64,000 nt of DNA. Origin: an uncultured Cellvibrionales bacterium (lineage in GTDB: Bacteria; Pseudomonadota; Gammaproteobacteria; Pseudomonadales; Dasaniaceae). Location: assembly GCA_913019905.1 (NCBI GenBank), contig CAJVZD010000023.1:1-64000 (forward strand), in the 5' to 3' direction. Shown in pieces: positions 45,912-54,719 of this stretch. The notes below the pieces were generated by a model. It made no database searches and was not told where the DNA came from. It saw nothing but the letters and a program-made list of their open reading frames with translations. A program made the translations under genes and the position numbers. Numbering within the stretch: the first letter of the stretch is position 1; each line of letters begins with the position of its first letter.

Positions 45912-46538
45912 ATGTCATGGAAAACAATTGTGGCCAATCAACTATTTTGCGGAGCGGGAACTCTGACTTCCGGTGCCATCGCCAAAATAAAAGTCGACAT
46001 TCTACAAGGCATATTGCAAGCCTATTTTCAGGACACAACTGCTTATGACGGCAGCGCTATAGGCGTCACTGATGTGAGGAAAGCAATCGCCTACGCTATT
46101 TCGAAAAAGCGTACAAAAGAACACAGAAAATTCGCGATCGGTACGGCGCAGAGTAGTTTAACAGTGGCGGCAACCGCCGGAGGACTCACTGCCGGTTCCG
46201 TTATACCTGGCTTGGGTACTGCTATTGGTGGAGCGGGTGGATTTATCGCCGGAAGATCGCTTGCCTTTGGCGTTTCTGGATTGGACCAAATGAAAAGGAA
46301 AAGTAAATTTTTGTACAAAAAAGTACGAGGATCACAAGGTACACATCGTGGCCAGGCTGCTGCTGCGCTGGTAAATTGTTGCCAGGACAATACCGAGGCA
46401 GGACAGGCTGCCTTAGAGGCTCTCAGCGTCCTTATGGGCGACAATTTTGACAAGTTCCACCAAAATCTTGTAGGGGGCGTGTCGTACACCACAGATATGG
46501 CAGTAAAAGAAGTGGCCGATCGACTTAAATCGAATTAA
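45912..46538 (+). CDS. Glycine-rich hypothetical protein with a membrane-zipper-like centre
   Basis: This protein has 208 residues; AGGA stands nine bases before the ATG. I do not recognise the family. The N-terminal half is mixed helix (KIKVDILQGILQAYF) and basic (ISKKRTKEHRK). Residues 85-120 form a small-residue hydrophobic stretch with many glycines (GGLTAGSVIPGLGTAIGGAGG), like the glycine zippers that let helices pack in membranes. The C-terminal 75 residues are soluble and contain CCQDN. There is no signal peptide. Proteins of this shape are found among membrane-perturbing effectors and phage or stress proteins, but no assignment is justified. It stands alone beside an inverted-repeat element. 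Confidence 0.65.
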   Translation: MSWKTIVANQLFCGAGTLTSGAIAKIKVDILQGILQAYFQDTTAYDGSAIGVTDVRKAIAYAISKKRTKEHRKFAIGTAQSSLTVAATAGGLTAGSVIPGLGTAIGGAGGFIAGRSLAFGVSGLDQMKRKSKFLYKKVRGSQGTHRGQAAAALVNCCQDNTEAGQAALEALSVLMGDNFDKFHQNLVGGVSYTTDMAVKEVADRLKSN

Positions 46539-46942
46539 CGGTTTGATTTGTTGCTTTTGGTTAACTGGGCTGAACGAATTTTCGAGGTAAGGATTCAAGG
46601 TCAATACCTACTGCTTTATTAATCGGAAATACTCGCGCAGCTTACCGTTCAGTTGCGGGACTTTAGATGATCGTTAGCGGGATTGACTACGAGTCGTTAA
46701 AGAATAATCTGTCCATGGGGTTTTTACCTGTATTACAGACGAGTTCAATCCTCTTGGCCATCCTTCGAAAAACTTAGACAGATAGCCTACGTAAATTTTG
46801 ATAGTTTCCACTCTCAGATTATCTCGTAATTCGAAGGGTCATCGACAAGTTGACAATGTCATATCAAACAACGCAGCGAATGGTACAGCGCCAGTCAGTC
46901 CTGGAACTATTCTGTTCGAGACTACACATACTCAATTACAGA
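46539..46942. other. Gap between convergent genes, nothing recognised
   Basis: These 404 bases separate the glycine-rich protein gene from the end of the AGCS symporter gene. No hairpin, repeat or supported frame is seen. Confidence 0.45.
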
Positions 46943-48313
46943 TTAGTCAAGCTCCTTGGCAACCCTCGCTTTTGACGGGGATTTTTCTTCTTCAGCAAAG
47001 TACTCTTCGGTCAATTTAAACACCAGGGGAGCAAGCAATACTAGCGCAATCAGATTCGGAATTGCCATTAACCCATTAAGTGCATCGGTCATTTTCCAGA
47101 CCAGCTCCAGGCTCATCTGTGTGCCAACAAAGATACCAATCACCCAGAGCACACGAAAGGGTGTTATGACCTTCGGTCCGAAAAGAAACTCTGCGCAGCG
47201 CTCACCGTAGTAACTCCAGCCGAGCATCGTTGTAAAGCCAAATAATACAACGCAGATCGACAAAATGATGTCGCCATAGGGCAGAGCACTGCTAAATGCT
47301 GCAAGCGTCATCGCAGCACCCTGTGGTTCACCATTCCAAACACCGGTCACGACCAGAACTAAACCTGTCATCGTACAGATAATCAGGGTGTCGATAAAGG
47401 TACCTAACATAGCAATAGTGCCCTGCCGCACCGGGCTATTCGTTTCTGCCGCTGCGTGCGCGATTGGTGCCGAACCCAGGCCTGCTTCGTTTGAGAAAAT
47501 ACCGCGCGCAAGCCCCATGCGTAGGGCCAGCATAATAGTCGCACCAGCGAATCCGCCCGCGGCGGCGGCACCGTTAAAAGCACTATCTACCACTAAAGCG
47601 ATTGCAGCGGGTATTTCCGTTACATGAGTCAATAAAATAATTAGAGTGGCGGATAGGTATAGCATTGCCATAAATGGCACAAGTTTTCCAGCCAACGTAG
47701 CGATACGCTTGATACCGCCCAGCAACACAAAGCCGACCAACACAGCCATGACCAACCCACTGACAACCGTAGGCACGTTAAAATTCGTTTCCAGCACCTG
47801 AGAAACCGCATTGGATTGCGCAGTATTAGCCCCCCCAAAACCCGCTATTGAACCAAACAAAGCAAAGGCTATACCGAGCCATTTCCATTTTCTCCCGAGA
47901 CCATTTTTAATATAATACATTGGCCCGCCAACTTTACGGCCCAACTCATCTGTCTCTCGGTAGTTAACCGCCAGCACAGCTTCCGCGTATTTTGTGGCCA
48001 TCCCAACAATGGCTGCACACCACATCCAGAACAATGCACCTGGACCTCCAATACCAATGGCCGTAGCAACTCCCGCGATATTACCCATACCCACTGTGGA
48101 TGACAATGAGGTCATCAACGCGTTAAACGGCGTAATTTCGCCCTCCCCGCTACCCTTTCGGCCTTTTATCAGCTGGCGGAAGGCGTAGGGAATATGGCTG
48201 ATCGTCATGCCTTTAAGGCCAATGGTCAGGTAAATGCCCGTACCCAACAACAGGGTCATCATCGCTGGACCCCAGATAAAACCATTAATGATATCGATTA
48301 TTTGCTCAAACAT
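46943..48313 (-). CDS. AGCS family sodium:alanine/glycine symporter
   Basis: This inner-membrane protein has 456 residues and about 8-10 helices. Family signatures are clear: GEGEITPFNALMTSLSSTVGMGNIAGVATAI near residue 60, GPGALFWMWCAAIVGMATKYAEAVLAVNYRE, and RGIFSNEAGLGSAPIAHAAAET in the middle. AGCS proteins import alanine, glycine or serine with sodium. AGAGGT lies just before the ATG. No enzyme gene is adjacent, so the cargo is inferred only from the family. The sodium coupling fits a marine lifestyle. Confidence 0.95.
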   Translation of the reverse strand: MFEQIIDIINGFIWGPAMMTLLLGTGIYLTIGLKGMTISHIPYAFRQLIKGRKGSGEGEITPFNALMTSLSSTVGMGNIAGVATAIGIGGPGALFWMWCAAIVGMATKYAEAVLAVNYRETDELGRKVGGPMYYIKNGLGRKWKWLGIAFALFGSIAGFGGANTAQSNAVSQVLETNFNVPTVVSGLVMAVLVGFVLLGGIKRIATLAGKLVPFMAMLYLSATLIILLTHVTEIPAAIALVVDSAFNGAAAAGGFAGATIMLALRMGLARGIFSNEAGLGSAPIAHAAAETNSPVRQGTIAMLGTFIDTLIICTMTGLVLVVTGVWNGEPQGAAMTLAAFSSALPYGDIILSICVVLFGFTTMLGWSYYGERCAEFLFGPKVITPFRVLWVIGIFVGTQMSLELVWKMTDALNGLMAIPNLIALVLLAPLVFKLTEEYFAEEEKSPSKARVAKELD

Positions 48314-49098
48314 TTCTACCTCTTGTTATTTTTAAAAATCCTTTTATCGCTGGGCAAATAGCCCCATAAACGTCGGCGCTAAGCAATCCACTTCCCACAA
48401 GCGACAATTCGATGTTCATTATTCTGCCGTTAAGCATTGAAAGACAGGGGCATCGCCACGAGCCAGAATCAGCGAGGGTATTTTAGTTTGCGCAGTCAAG
48501 GCTAACTGCCCCAACCGACCAAAGAAAAAACTGCAAGTAAAACCCTTTTGACGCTCGGTAGTTTATGTATAAAAAGATCAAACGCTACCAAGCTTCTACC
48601 AGCGTAGTCAAAAAACAGGCTAACAACAATTGTTAATTTCTCTGAAAACTGAAGACTCACGATGAATCTGTCGAATATACGACTACTTTCGTCGCACAAA
48701 GCGCGTCTTCGCCGCAAACGGACAAAAGCGCCATTTTTGTACTTTCTTCAATGTTACCCGGCTTTTAATAACTGTTGTTACAGTCATAGAAACTCCTAAA
48801 ATATCAGAATCAGCAAGGATAAATACGTGCCGGGTATCGATGCAAGGTGTTGAAAGAAGATAAAGTTGCTATTTCAGATTCAGTCGACATTGATTTCTCT
48901 CCCGGGATTCTGACAAAGAAACTATCGTGAGCGCACTTTTGTCACGTTTTTGTCTCAGATCAGGCATACGTCTTAGCGCGTTCGAGTGGATTTATGTGAT
49001 CACTCTGCTCAGTTGTCGACCATATTCTGTAACACCATGAATCACATAAGAAATTAGTTCCGAACGAGCCACGCCATAACGATCTAACTTGTCCACGA
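48314..49098. other. Long gap upstream of the AGCS gene
   Basis: These 785 bases hold the AGCS promoter at the left end. A minus-strand frame at 48502-48717 was examined and lacks a ribosome site and family signal. No riboswitch-like structure such as a glycine aptamer could be made out by eye. Nothing else is recognisable. Confidence 0.4.
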
Positions 49099-49998
49099 CT
49101 ATTCTATCGGCAAGTAGCCGCTTAGCAAAGGTTGTATTGCCTGGTATTTCTGTACCAAATCTTCTAGGTTTTTTTGATCAAGTATTGTCGGCACTGCATA
49201 GAGTGGGGAGCTTAAGTGGTGAGCGCTGGATTCGGTTTTGCCAAAGGAAAGCAGAGCATCTTGGATGCTGCGTGTTAAGTTAGAATCAAAATTTTTCCTT
49301 GCTAAGATTCCCATACCACCGGAGATCTCTTCCTGTTGGTATATATCAAGAGTTTTGAACGTGTTTTTGATCGTAATTGGCAGGTTCTTCGGCAATACCG
49401 AATTCACGACGCCGAGATCACACTGGCCAGAAAACACTTTCATAACGACTTCTTGAAACGTAGTTAAATGGACTGGCTGGTAATCCACAAACGCACTTAG
49501 CCCTTTTTCAGCGAGCCACTTCTTAGCATAGATAGAACTCCACATGATTTCATGGGGCATAGCGATGCATCCATTGCGCAGTTCTTCGATATTTTTTATG
49601 TCTAAATCTTTGTGATAAATTAACTCCGGGTAGCCTTTCAGGTTTATGGCTGTCATGGCATTTGCCGAGTACTTCGAGATCAGCAATGGAACGAAATGGA
49701 GCGGTACAAGATACAAATTGTAACGTGAATCGGCACTGTCAGATAATATTTCCACAAAGTTTGGCGATGTGGATATACGGACGGACATCCCTGCCTGTGC
49801 ATGGATATGTTCACGAAGCGGCTCCCACCAACCGCGCATAAGTACCGGGCTTAGAAAAGGCGCGGCCCTAAGAACTATTTCCTTAGCACTGACCGGTAAT
49901 ATTTTCTCAGCTGTGCCCGCTAGCACTAACTCACTTAACAAGGTGCTCAATATAGCCAGAGACAGTATGCGACAATATGCAGCTAAGGTATTTGTCAT
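49099..49998 (-). CDS. PhnD/PhnX-like periplasmic substrate-binding protein, orphan
   Basis: I choose the ATG at 49998 (an upstream GTG is in frame), which gives a signal peptide ending near LSELVLAGTA and about 299 residues. The fold is that of phosphate/phosphonate-type binding proteins: LRAAPFLSPVLMRGWWEPLREHI, NLYLVPLHFVPLL, then the second lobe with GCIAMPHEIMWSSIYAKKWL and SGQCDLGVVNSVLP. No permease or ATPase is adjacent, so it may work with a distant transporter or present its ligand to a sensor kinase. Two hybrid kinases lie elsewhere in the window, but neither shows a matching sensor domain. Confidence 0.78.
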   Translation of the reverse strand: MTNTLAAYCRILSLAILSTLLSELVLAGTAEKILPVSAKEIVLRAAPFLSPVLMRGWWEPLREHIHAQAGMSVRISTSPNFVEILSDSADSRYNLYLVPLHFVPLLISKYSANAMTAINLKGYPELIYHKDLDIKNIEELRNGCIAMPHEIMWSSIYAKKWLAEKGLSAFVDYQPVHLTTFQEVVMKVFSGQCDLGVVNSVLPKNLPITIKNTFKTLDIYQQEEISGGMGILARKNFDSNLTRSIQDALLSFGKTESSAHHLSSPLYAVPTILDQKNLEDLVQKYQAIQPLLSGYLPIE

Positions 49999-50325
49999 CG
50001 GTTGGCTTGGTTTTCGGCTGGCATACACTCTTGAATCTCTAATATTCTAGCTACGGATTAGTGATTTTATCATAGGGGAAAATGTCCAGCCCTGTATAGA
50101 TTCAAATGACATAATTTGAATAGGTTTTTATACCAAAACTTAAAGTCAATATTGTCGAGATACAAGAGACAAAGCACACTTTTACAGAACTATCGATCTA
50201 CGGTGCAATATCGTCAATTCAATTCATAATGACAATTGAGAGATAAGATCTAACTCACACAGGAAAAACGGTGCTGCGAGGTTAACTCTGCAAGATCGAA
50301 GAAAGCCTTTACCAGCCCTCAAGTC

Positions 50326-50549
50326 TCAAGCCACTACCCTACTCCATTCTGCAACCGCATCTTTCCTGGATTCTTTACAAGATTTGCTATAGGGGCTTGA
50401 AACTCCAAGCGCCCTTGGCGAATCGAATCATAGAACACGTTTAGCACCCTAGACGGCAGGGTTTCCTCGATATCTTTGAAGCTAAGGGTGAATAGGCGGT
50501 AGAGCCAGACTGTATGGCCAATGATGTGGGGCGGATATCTGTGTCGCTT
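50326..50549 (-). mobile_element. IS6-family transposase remnant 4, N- and C-terminal pieces joined
   Basis: On the minus strand, KRHRYPPHIIGHTVWLYRLF and TLSFKDIEETLPSR (about 50450-50549) are the N-terminal helix-turn-helix region of IS6-family transposases, where RHRFPPEII..AVWLYFRF.LS.RDVE is common. Shortly downstream (50326-50355) AVAEWSRVVA and a stop give the C-terminus also seen in remnants 1 and 2. The DDE catalytic core between is gone. It lies in the 781-bp gap before the GST gene; the rest of that gap shows nothing else. Confidence 0.65.
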
Positions 50550-50779
50550 CTAAGTACTCAGGGTGGTTGAGTAAACCTCCTGAGTTAAATTAACCGCACC
50601 TTACAAAGGGTTATAACCTTGCCAAAGAAGTTTTGCGTTTATTCTAACTGTAGTGAATAATCGTATACACCCGACGATAATAAACTGCGCAGTGAGTTTA
50701 TGGATGTTGGACAAGCTATACATTTAGCAGACCACTTTTAATAGACCACTTTAGAATCACTATTCATGGAAACAAAAAA

Positions 50780-51457
50780 ATGATTAAGCTTCACGGTTTC
50801 TCTTCCAGCAATTACTACAACGTACCTAAGCTCGCCCTTCTGGAGAAAGGCGTTGCATTCGAAGAAGTCCTGTCTTACACCGGAGTAGGCCCAAAGTACA
50901 AACCCGAGTATCTCGACAAAAGCCCTCTTGGCAAGGTGCCGGCACTCGAAACAAGCGAAGGGTTCGTCAGCGAATCTCGTGCAATACTAGAGTATATCGA
51001 ACGAGCGCATCCGCAACATTCACTGCTGCCAGCAACACCTTTTGGCATTGCTAAAGTGCAGGAGTTGTCGCAGTTCATTGAACTTTATTTTGAACTTGTG
51101 GCCCGCCGCCTGATTCCAAACCTCTTCGCCGGTACCGAGCCAGATCCGGCTGTATTGAAAGACGTCGAGAGCAGCCTCAACAAGGCAGCAGCAGCGCTGA
51201 CAAAACTTTCGACCTTTGAGCAGTTTGCCTATGGCGACCAATTTACTCTGGCGGATATAGCCGCGATTTTAAACCTTCCCATCGTACGCAGCGTTGGTTT
51301 GAAGTTCCTGGGCAAGGACCCTCTGTCAGAAGTACCAGGGCTGGATGCCTACTGCGCGCGCATGGAAGAACGACCCCATGTTAAGAAAATTCGCGTTGAC
51401 GCAGCAGCTGACCGCCCAAGCTTCATGGCGCACCTGAAGGCGTTGTACGGAATTTAA
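50780..51457 (+). CDS. Glutathione S-transferase family protein
   Basis: The 225 residues have an N-terminal thioredoxin-like domain (KLHGFSSSNYYNVPKLALLEKGVAFEEV, then SPLGKVPALE with the cis-Pro, and SESRAILEYIE which binds the gamma-glutamyl part of glutathione) and an all-helical C-terminal domain with a conserved FTLADIAAI N-capping box. Ser near residue 8-9 or Tyr near 11 could serve as the thiol-activating residue. GGAA stands near the ATG. It is cytoplasmic and transcribed alone. The substrate is not predictable. Confidence 0.9.
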   Translation: MIKLHGFSSSNYYNVPKLALLEKGVAFEEVLSYTGVGPKYKPEYLDKSPLGKVPALETSEGFVSESRAILEYIERAHPQHSLLPATPFGIAKVQELSQFIELYFELVARRLIPNLFAGTEPDPAVLKDVESSLNKAAAALTKLSTFEQFAYGDQFTLADIAAILNLPIVRSVGLKFLGKDPLSEVPGLDAYCARMEERPHVKKIRVDAAADRPSFMAHLKALYGI

Positions 51458-51672
51458 CAAAAGCAATTGTCCCACCTGAAACTCCGGTTCCTCCTGCACT
51501 CTAATAGGCAAGAGGAATCCATGGATGAAGTGGCCACCCTATCAATTTGTCTAATGCTGAAGATTTTTGACCATTGCAGGGATAGTCAAACGGAAGAATT
51601 TTCACGACTTGGTTTAGGGACAATTCCCGAGGAAATAAAAGAACAACCCTACTCTATTTCGCCGCCTCGATC

Positions 51673-53061
51673 TCAAGTGCTAGACTTAACTTCATAGCGT
51701 TTGACTAACAATTTTAGTAAAGAACGATAGGCGCTGGAAAACGCTTTGCGGGCCTCAATGGGCTTTACCCGCCCTGTGTATAAACAACTCGCCAATTCGC
51801 CCAAACTCTTGGCCATCACGGTGATACCTTGGCTATTAACGAATAGCAGTTTGTTGATACCTTCAATCTTTCTCGCCAGTTGACAGCGTGCAGAACACCC
51901 ATTTTCGTCTTGATAGTGCATCCACTTTCCCGGTGTCAGTTTCAATACTTCGCCTAACAACGGTATACTTTCGATTGAATCAACTACTTCAACCGCTTCA
52001 AGTTCAGGCAAAGGTATGACAGCGACAGCTTGTGGTTGCTGACCTTTCAATACGACTACCAGCTCCATCTCTATGGCGTTAAGTAGACCTTGAGCTTGTT
52101 CGGCTATACCACCACTGGCATCAGCCTGTTGCATTGCCAGGATTAGCCGCTCGTTTAATTCAGGAATCAGTTCCAACTGACGAGAACGCTCTCTATCAGA
52201 TGCCGGAGCCTGTAAAGAAAAAATCAAATCTTTTGTCAAGGTCCTAGCCTGAGCCCAGTCTTCGCTCTCTGCTCCATGTTGAAATTGTATTCTACGCAAA
52301 ATTTCCAGCCAATGACCTTGTAAAAACTCGATCGAACAGGCCGGTAGTGAGCAATCCCGAGTTGCCTGATTGATGGTGTTAGTGGCCTGGATCTGGACAT
52401 GAAGCGCTTTCACTTTTCCGATTTCCGTATCACATCGCCGCTGGGCAATTTTCTCCATTTGAGCCGCATCTTTCACAAGAAACTCACTGATATCCTGCTG
52501 AACGGCTACTAACACTTTCACATCGCTAGAAAAATCCTGCAACAGATTAGTAATCGACTGACGCAGCCGCAGCAAAAATTTCTCTCCCGATTTATCCAGG
52601 CCCGGATACCAGCCAATACTGCAAACGCAGATATCATCAATCAACTGATGAGCACTGTGCTTTGCACTTGCCAACAAAGAATTATCGATCAATGCCAATT
52701 TCCCATACGGAATACGTAGGCGCTGTAATTGCTCCATGATTGTGGGGTCTATATCAGCACGCTTAGGTAATTCATCAAAAATGGTATCGATCACACGCAG
52801 GCGCCGACAATCATGTAAGTCCATGACAGTTCCCGCTGGCAACTCCGCCATGACGGCCTCGAATAGACCTGCGGGAGACAATTCAGAACCTGCTATTTGC
52901 TGCTGCAAAGACTGTAGCACCGCAATTAGAGCTTCACGACTCAACGCCGTACTTCCCTCAGTTTGAGTCAGGCTGATACTGACAGCCAACAGCTGATCGA
53001 GCAGTGCATGGTCGCCCAGTAAAATGTTCTTTGGGTCAATAGTTTGGAATGATGCACTCAT
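51673..53061 (-). CDS. Short DUF1631 family protein
   Basis: This protein of 462 residues resembles the C-terminal half of DUF1631 proteins (usual length about 700-800). The best landmark is near residue 375: LTPGKWMHYQDENGCSARCQLARKI, FVNSQGITVMAKSLGELA and CLYTGRVKPI, the PilZ-like end of the family. The middle is helical, with RRCDTEIGKVKALHVQI and a QLELIPELNERLILAM region. No membrane segment or signal is found. Its role is unknown; members often bind a nucleotide or act with surface signalling. It may be a short variant or a 5' loss, but the start is ordinary. Confidence 0.7.
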   Translation of the reverse strand: MSASFQTIDPKNILLGDHALLDQLLAVSISLTQTEGSTALSREALIAVLQSLQQQIAGSELSPAGLFEAVMAELPAGTVMDLHDCRRLRVIDTIFDELPKRADIDPTIMEQLQRLRIPYGKLALIDNSLLASAKHSAHQLIDDICVCSIGWYPGLDKSGEKFLLRLRQSITNLLQDFSSDVKVLVAVQQDISEFLVKDAAQMEKIAQRRCDTEIGKVKALHVQIQATNTINQATRDCSLPACSIEFLQGHWLEILRRIQFQHGAESEDWAQARTLTKDLIFSLQAPASDRERSRQLELIPELNERLILAMQQADASGGIAEQAQGLLNAIEMELVVVLKGQQPQAVAVIPLPELEAVEVVDSIESIPLLGEVLKLTPGKWMHYQDENGCSARCQLARKIEGINKLLFVNSQGITVMAKSLGELASCLYTGRVKPIEARKAFSSAYRSLLKLLVKRYEVKSST

Positions 53062-53140
53062 GATGTTTAGCGTCGCTCGGTATGAAATTTATGTGACGTA
53101 GAAAACCTATATGCGAATGCAATAGAATCAGCCTTTACAG

Positions 53141-53359
53141 TTGCTTACTAGCATAGCTGATTACGAAGAGATCGCACAATTAGATTCTGTCGAAGACCAG
53201 AGCGAGCGTCCGGATGACCGACAAATCAACTATCAACAAACATCTATTAACGATATCGACGTTTATGCGTTATATCTCCAGCATCGGACAAAAATACCGG
53301 AAACTACAGCCTTGTTTGATCTTTCAAAGGCAGTTTTTTTAAAAAAACTCTCCGACTAA
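53141..53359 (+). CDS. Possible small acidic protein
   Basis: This frame of 72 codons from a TTG is divergent from the DUF1631 gene. The amino acids (ADYEEIAQLDSVEDQSERPDD, then DIDVYALYLQ and FDLSKAVFLKKLSD) look like a real small protein, with an acidic first half and a helical end. There is no ribosome site and only a TTG start, with a stop codon just upstream. The family is not recognised. Confidence 0.3.
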   Translation: MLTSIADYEEIAQLDSVEDQSERPDDRQINYQQTSINDIDVYALYLQHRTKIPETTALFDLSKAVFLKKLSD

Positions 53360-53543
53360 ATTTCCACTGTGCAGCAATGCCGACATATTAATCTGTCAAA
53401 GCGAATGTGGTGGCGAACAAGCCTATTCAAATGTGGCATGTTCATTTCACCGCCGCAACGACCTAAATACGAATGATCCGTCTCATCGGCTAAAATGACA
53501 ACGATATTGGCCGTTACGATCAACTGAAAGCTTAGCGCAACGC

Positions 53544-54515
53544 TTATTTCCTTTTCAAAAATTTACTGAACCAGCCTTCCGCTAACTGATGAGATTGTTT
53601 GCGGCCTTTGGTGTAAATACCGTAGTGGCCAATACCTTTTACTATGACCAGGTTTTTGGGGCCTTTATAAGCGTCTATGGTGGACAAGGCCAATGGATTG
53701 CCGCCGTATTCTTCTTCCTCTGCTAACACGATTTGCAAAGCAACATTGCTGCCTTTCAAAATATCGCTTTCCGGTGTAAACCGCGCAAATCTGTGCAGAA
53801 TAGGTGCGCCGCGCAATGTGCCCATGCCAAAATCGGCGCGAGGTTCTGGATACCCTATCTCGCCACGAGCCATCTGAGTGGCTTGCTTCGTAGCGTCGGG
53901 AGACATTCCCCATAATTGAGTGCCCAGTACGCCGGTTACTTGACTATGAACGGCTTTCACCCGAGGATCGTGCGCAGCAGCATAAATGACATAACCACCC
54001 GCCATGCTGCTTCCCCAAACGCCGATGTTATCGCCATCAATTTGAGGCTCACCCTGCGCCCAATGCAAAACATTCAACCAGTCGGTCACCATATCTTCCG
54101 CATTAACGACTTCACGGATTGCTCGAACTTCCGCCGTAAATTGCGTGCTTGTGTGGTCAGCTGCAGCTTGGGTCAGAATTACCCGTGAATCACTTTCTCC
54201 CCAGCCGCGGTAATCAAAACTGAGCACCAAAAAACCGGCTTGTGCAAATTCACTCGCATCTCTACGCAATAACGCTTGCGTACCGCCCCACCCGTGGGCC
54301 ATGACAATAGTGGGCAGAGCCTTGCCAACGCTAGAGGATTTTGGCGTGAAAATATGACCCGTGATACGCGTACCTTCACTGATAATAGTGACCGCGCGAT
54401 CGCTGACATCGTCGGGCAACAGGAACTTTTGTCGCGCCTGCGCATGTGTGAAAATCGAAAAGAGTGTCGCCAATAGCAACACTGTTAGCCTGAGTGTGTT
54501 TTTTCTGTATGGCAT
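53544..54515 (-). CDS. Exported alpha/beta hydrolase, paralogue of the fused hydrolase
   Basis: The 323 residues begin with a signal peptide (LRLTVLLLATLFSIFTHAQA). AAGGGGA stands five bases before the ATG. The active site is intact: TIVMAHGWGG, SFDYRGWGES, nucleophile elbow WGSSMAGG, acid in VLAEEEEYGG or nearby, and His in GIGHYG. The blocks HGWGG, FDYRGWGxS, IREVVN and IGVWGSS match the N-terminal module of the large fused protein encoded 205 bases upstream, so the two are paralogues. Their hydrolase type resembles enzymes that cleave C-C bonds in beta-diketones or hydrolyse esters. It acts in the periplasm, probably on products of the fused enzyme. Confidence 0.88.
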   Translation of the reverse strand: MPYRKNTLRLTVLLLATLFSIFTHAQARQKFLLPDDVSDRAVTIISEGTRITGHIFTPKSSSVGKALPTIVMAHGWGGTQALLRRDASEFAQAGFLVLSFDYRGWGESDSRVILTQAAADHTSTQFTAEVRAIREVVNAEDMVTDWLNVLHWAQGEPQIDGDNIGVWGSSMAGGYVIYAAAHDPRVKAVHSQVTGVLGTQLWGMSPDATKQATQMARGEIGYPEPRADFGMGTLRGAPILHRFARFTPESDILKGSNVALQIVLAEEEEYGGNPLALSTIDAYKGPKNLVIVKGIGHYGIYTKGRKQSHQLAEGWFSKFLKRK

Positions 54516-54719
54516 TTCAATCCCCTTTGATTGGTGAATAGTATTCTTTGGTGTACAATTTTTTAGTTTAAACTTTGGGCCTCTCTCTATTGCCTTTTAT
54601 TTTTCGGTCTCAAATACCAACAAAGCATTGCCTAGAGTACTGCTGCGTAACGGGTAGTCGGACAGCACAACGATAATAACATCGCTAACAATCACACCGG
54701 TATTGCAGTACCGTGAGTC

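Noticed and set aside
48502..48717. 71-codon minus-strand frame in the gap right of the AGCS gene
   Set aside because: It begins in an arginine-rich stretch, has no ribosome site and no recognisable family.
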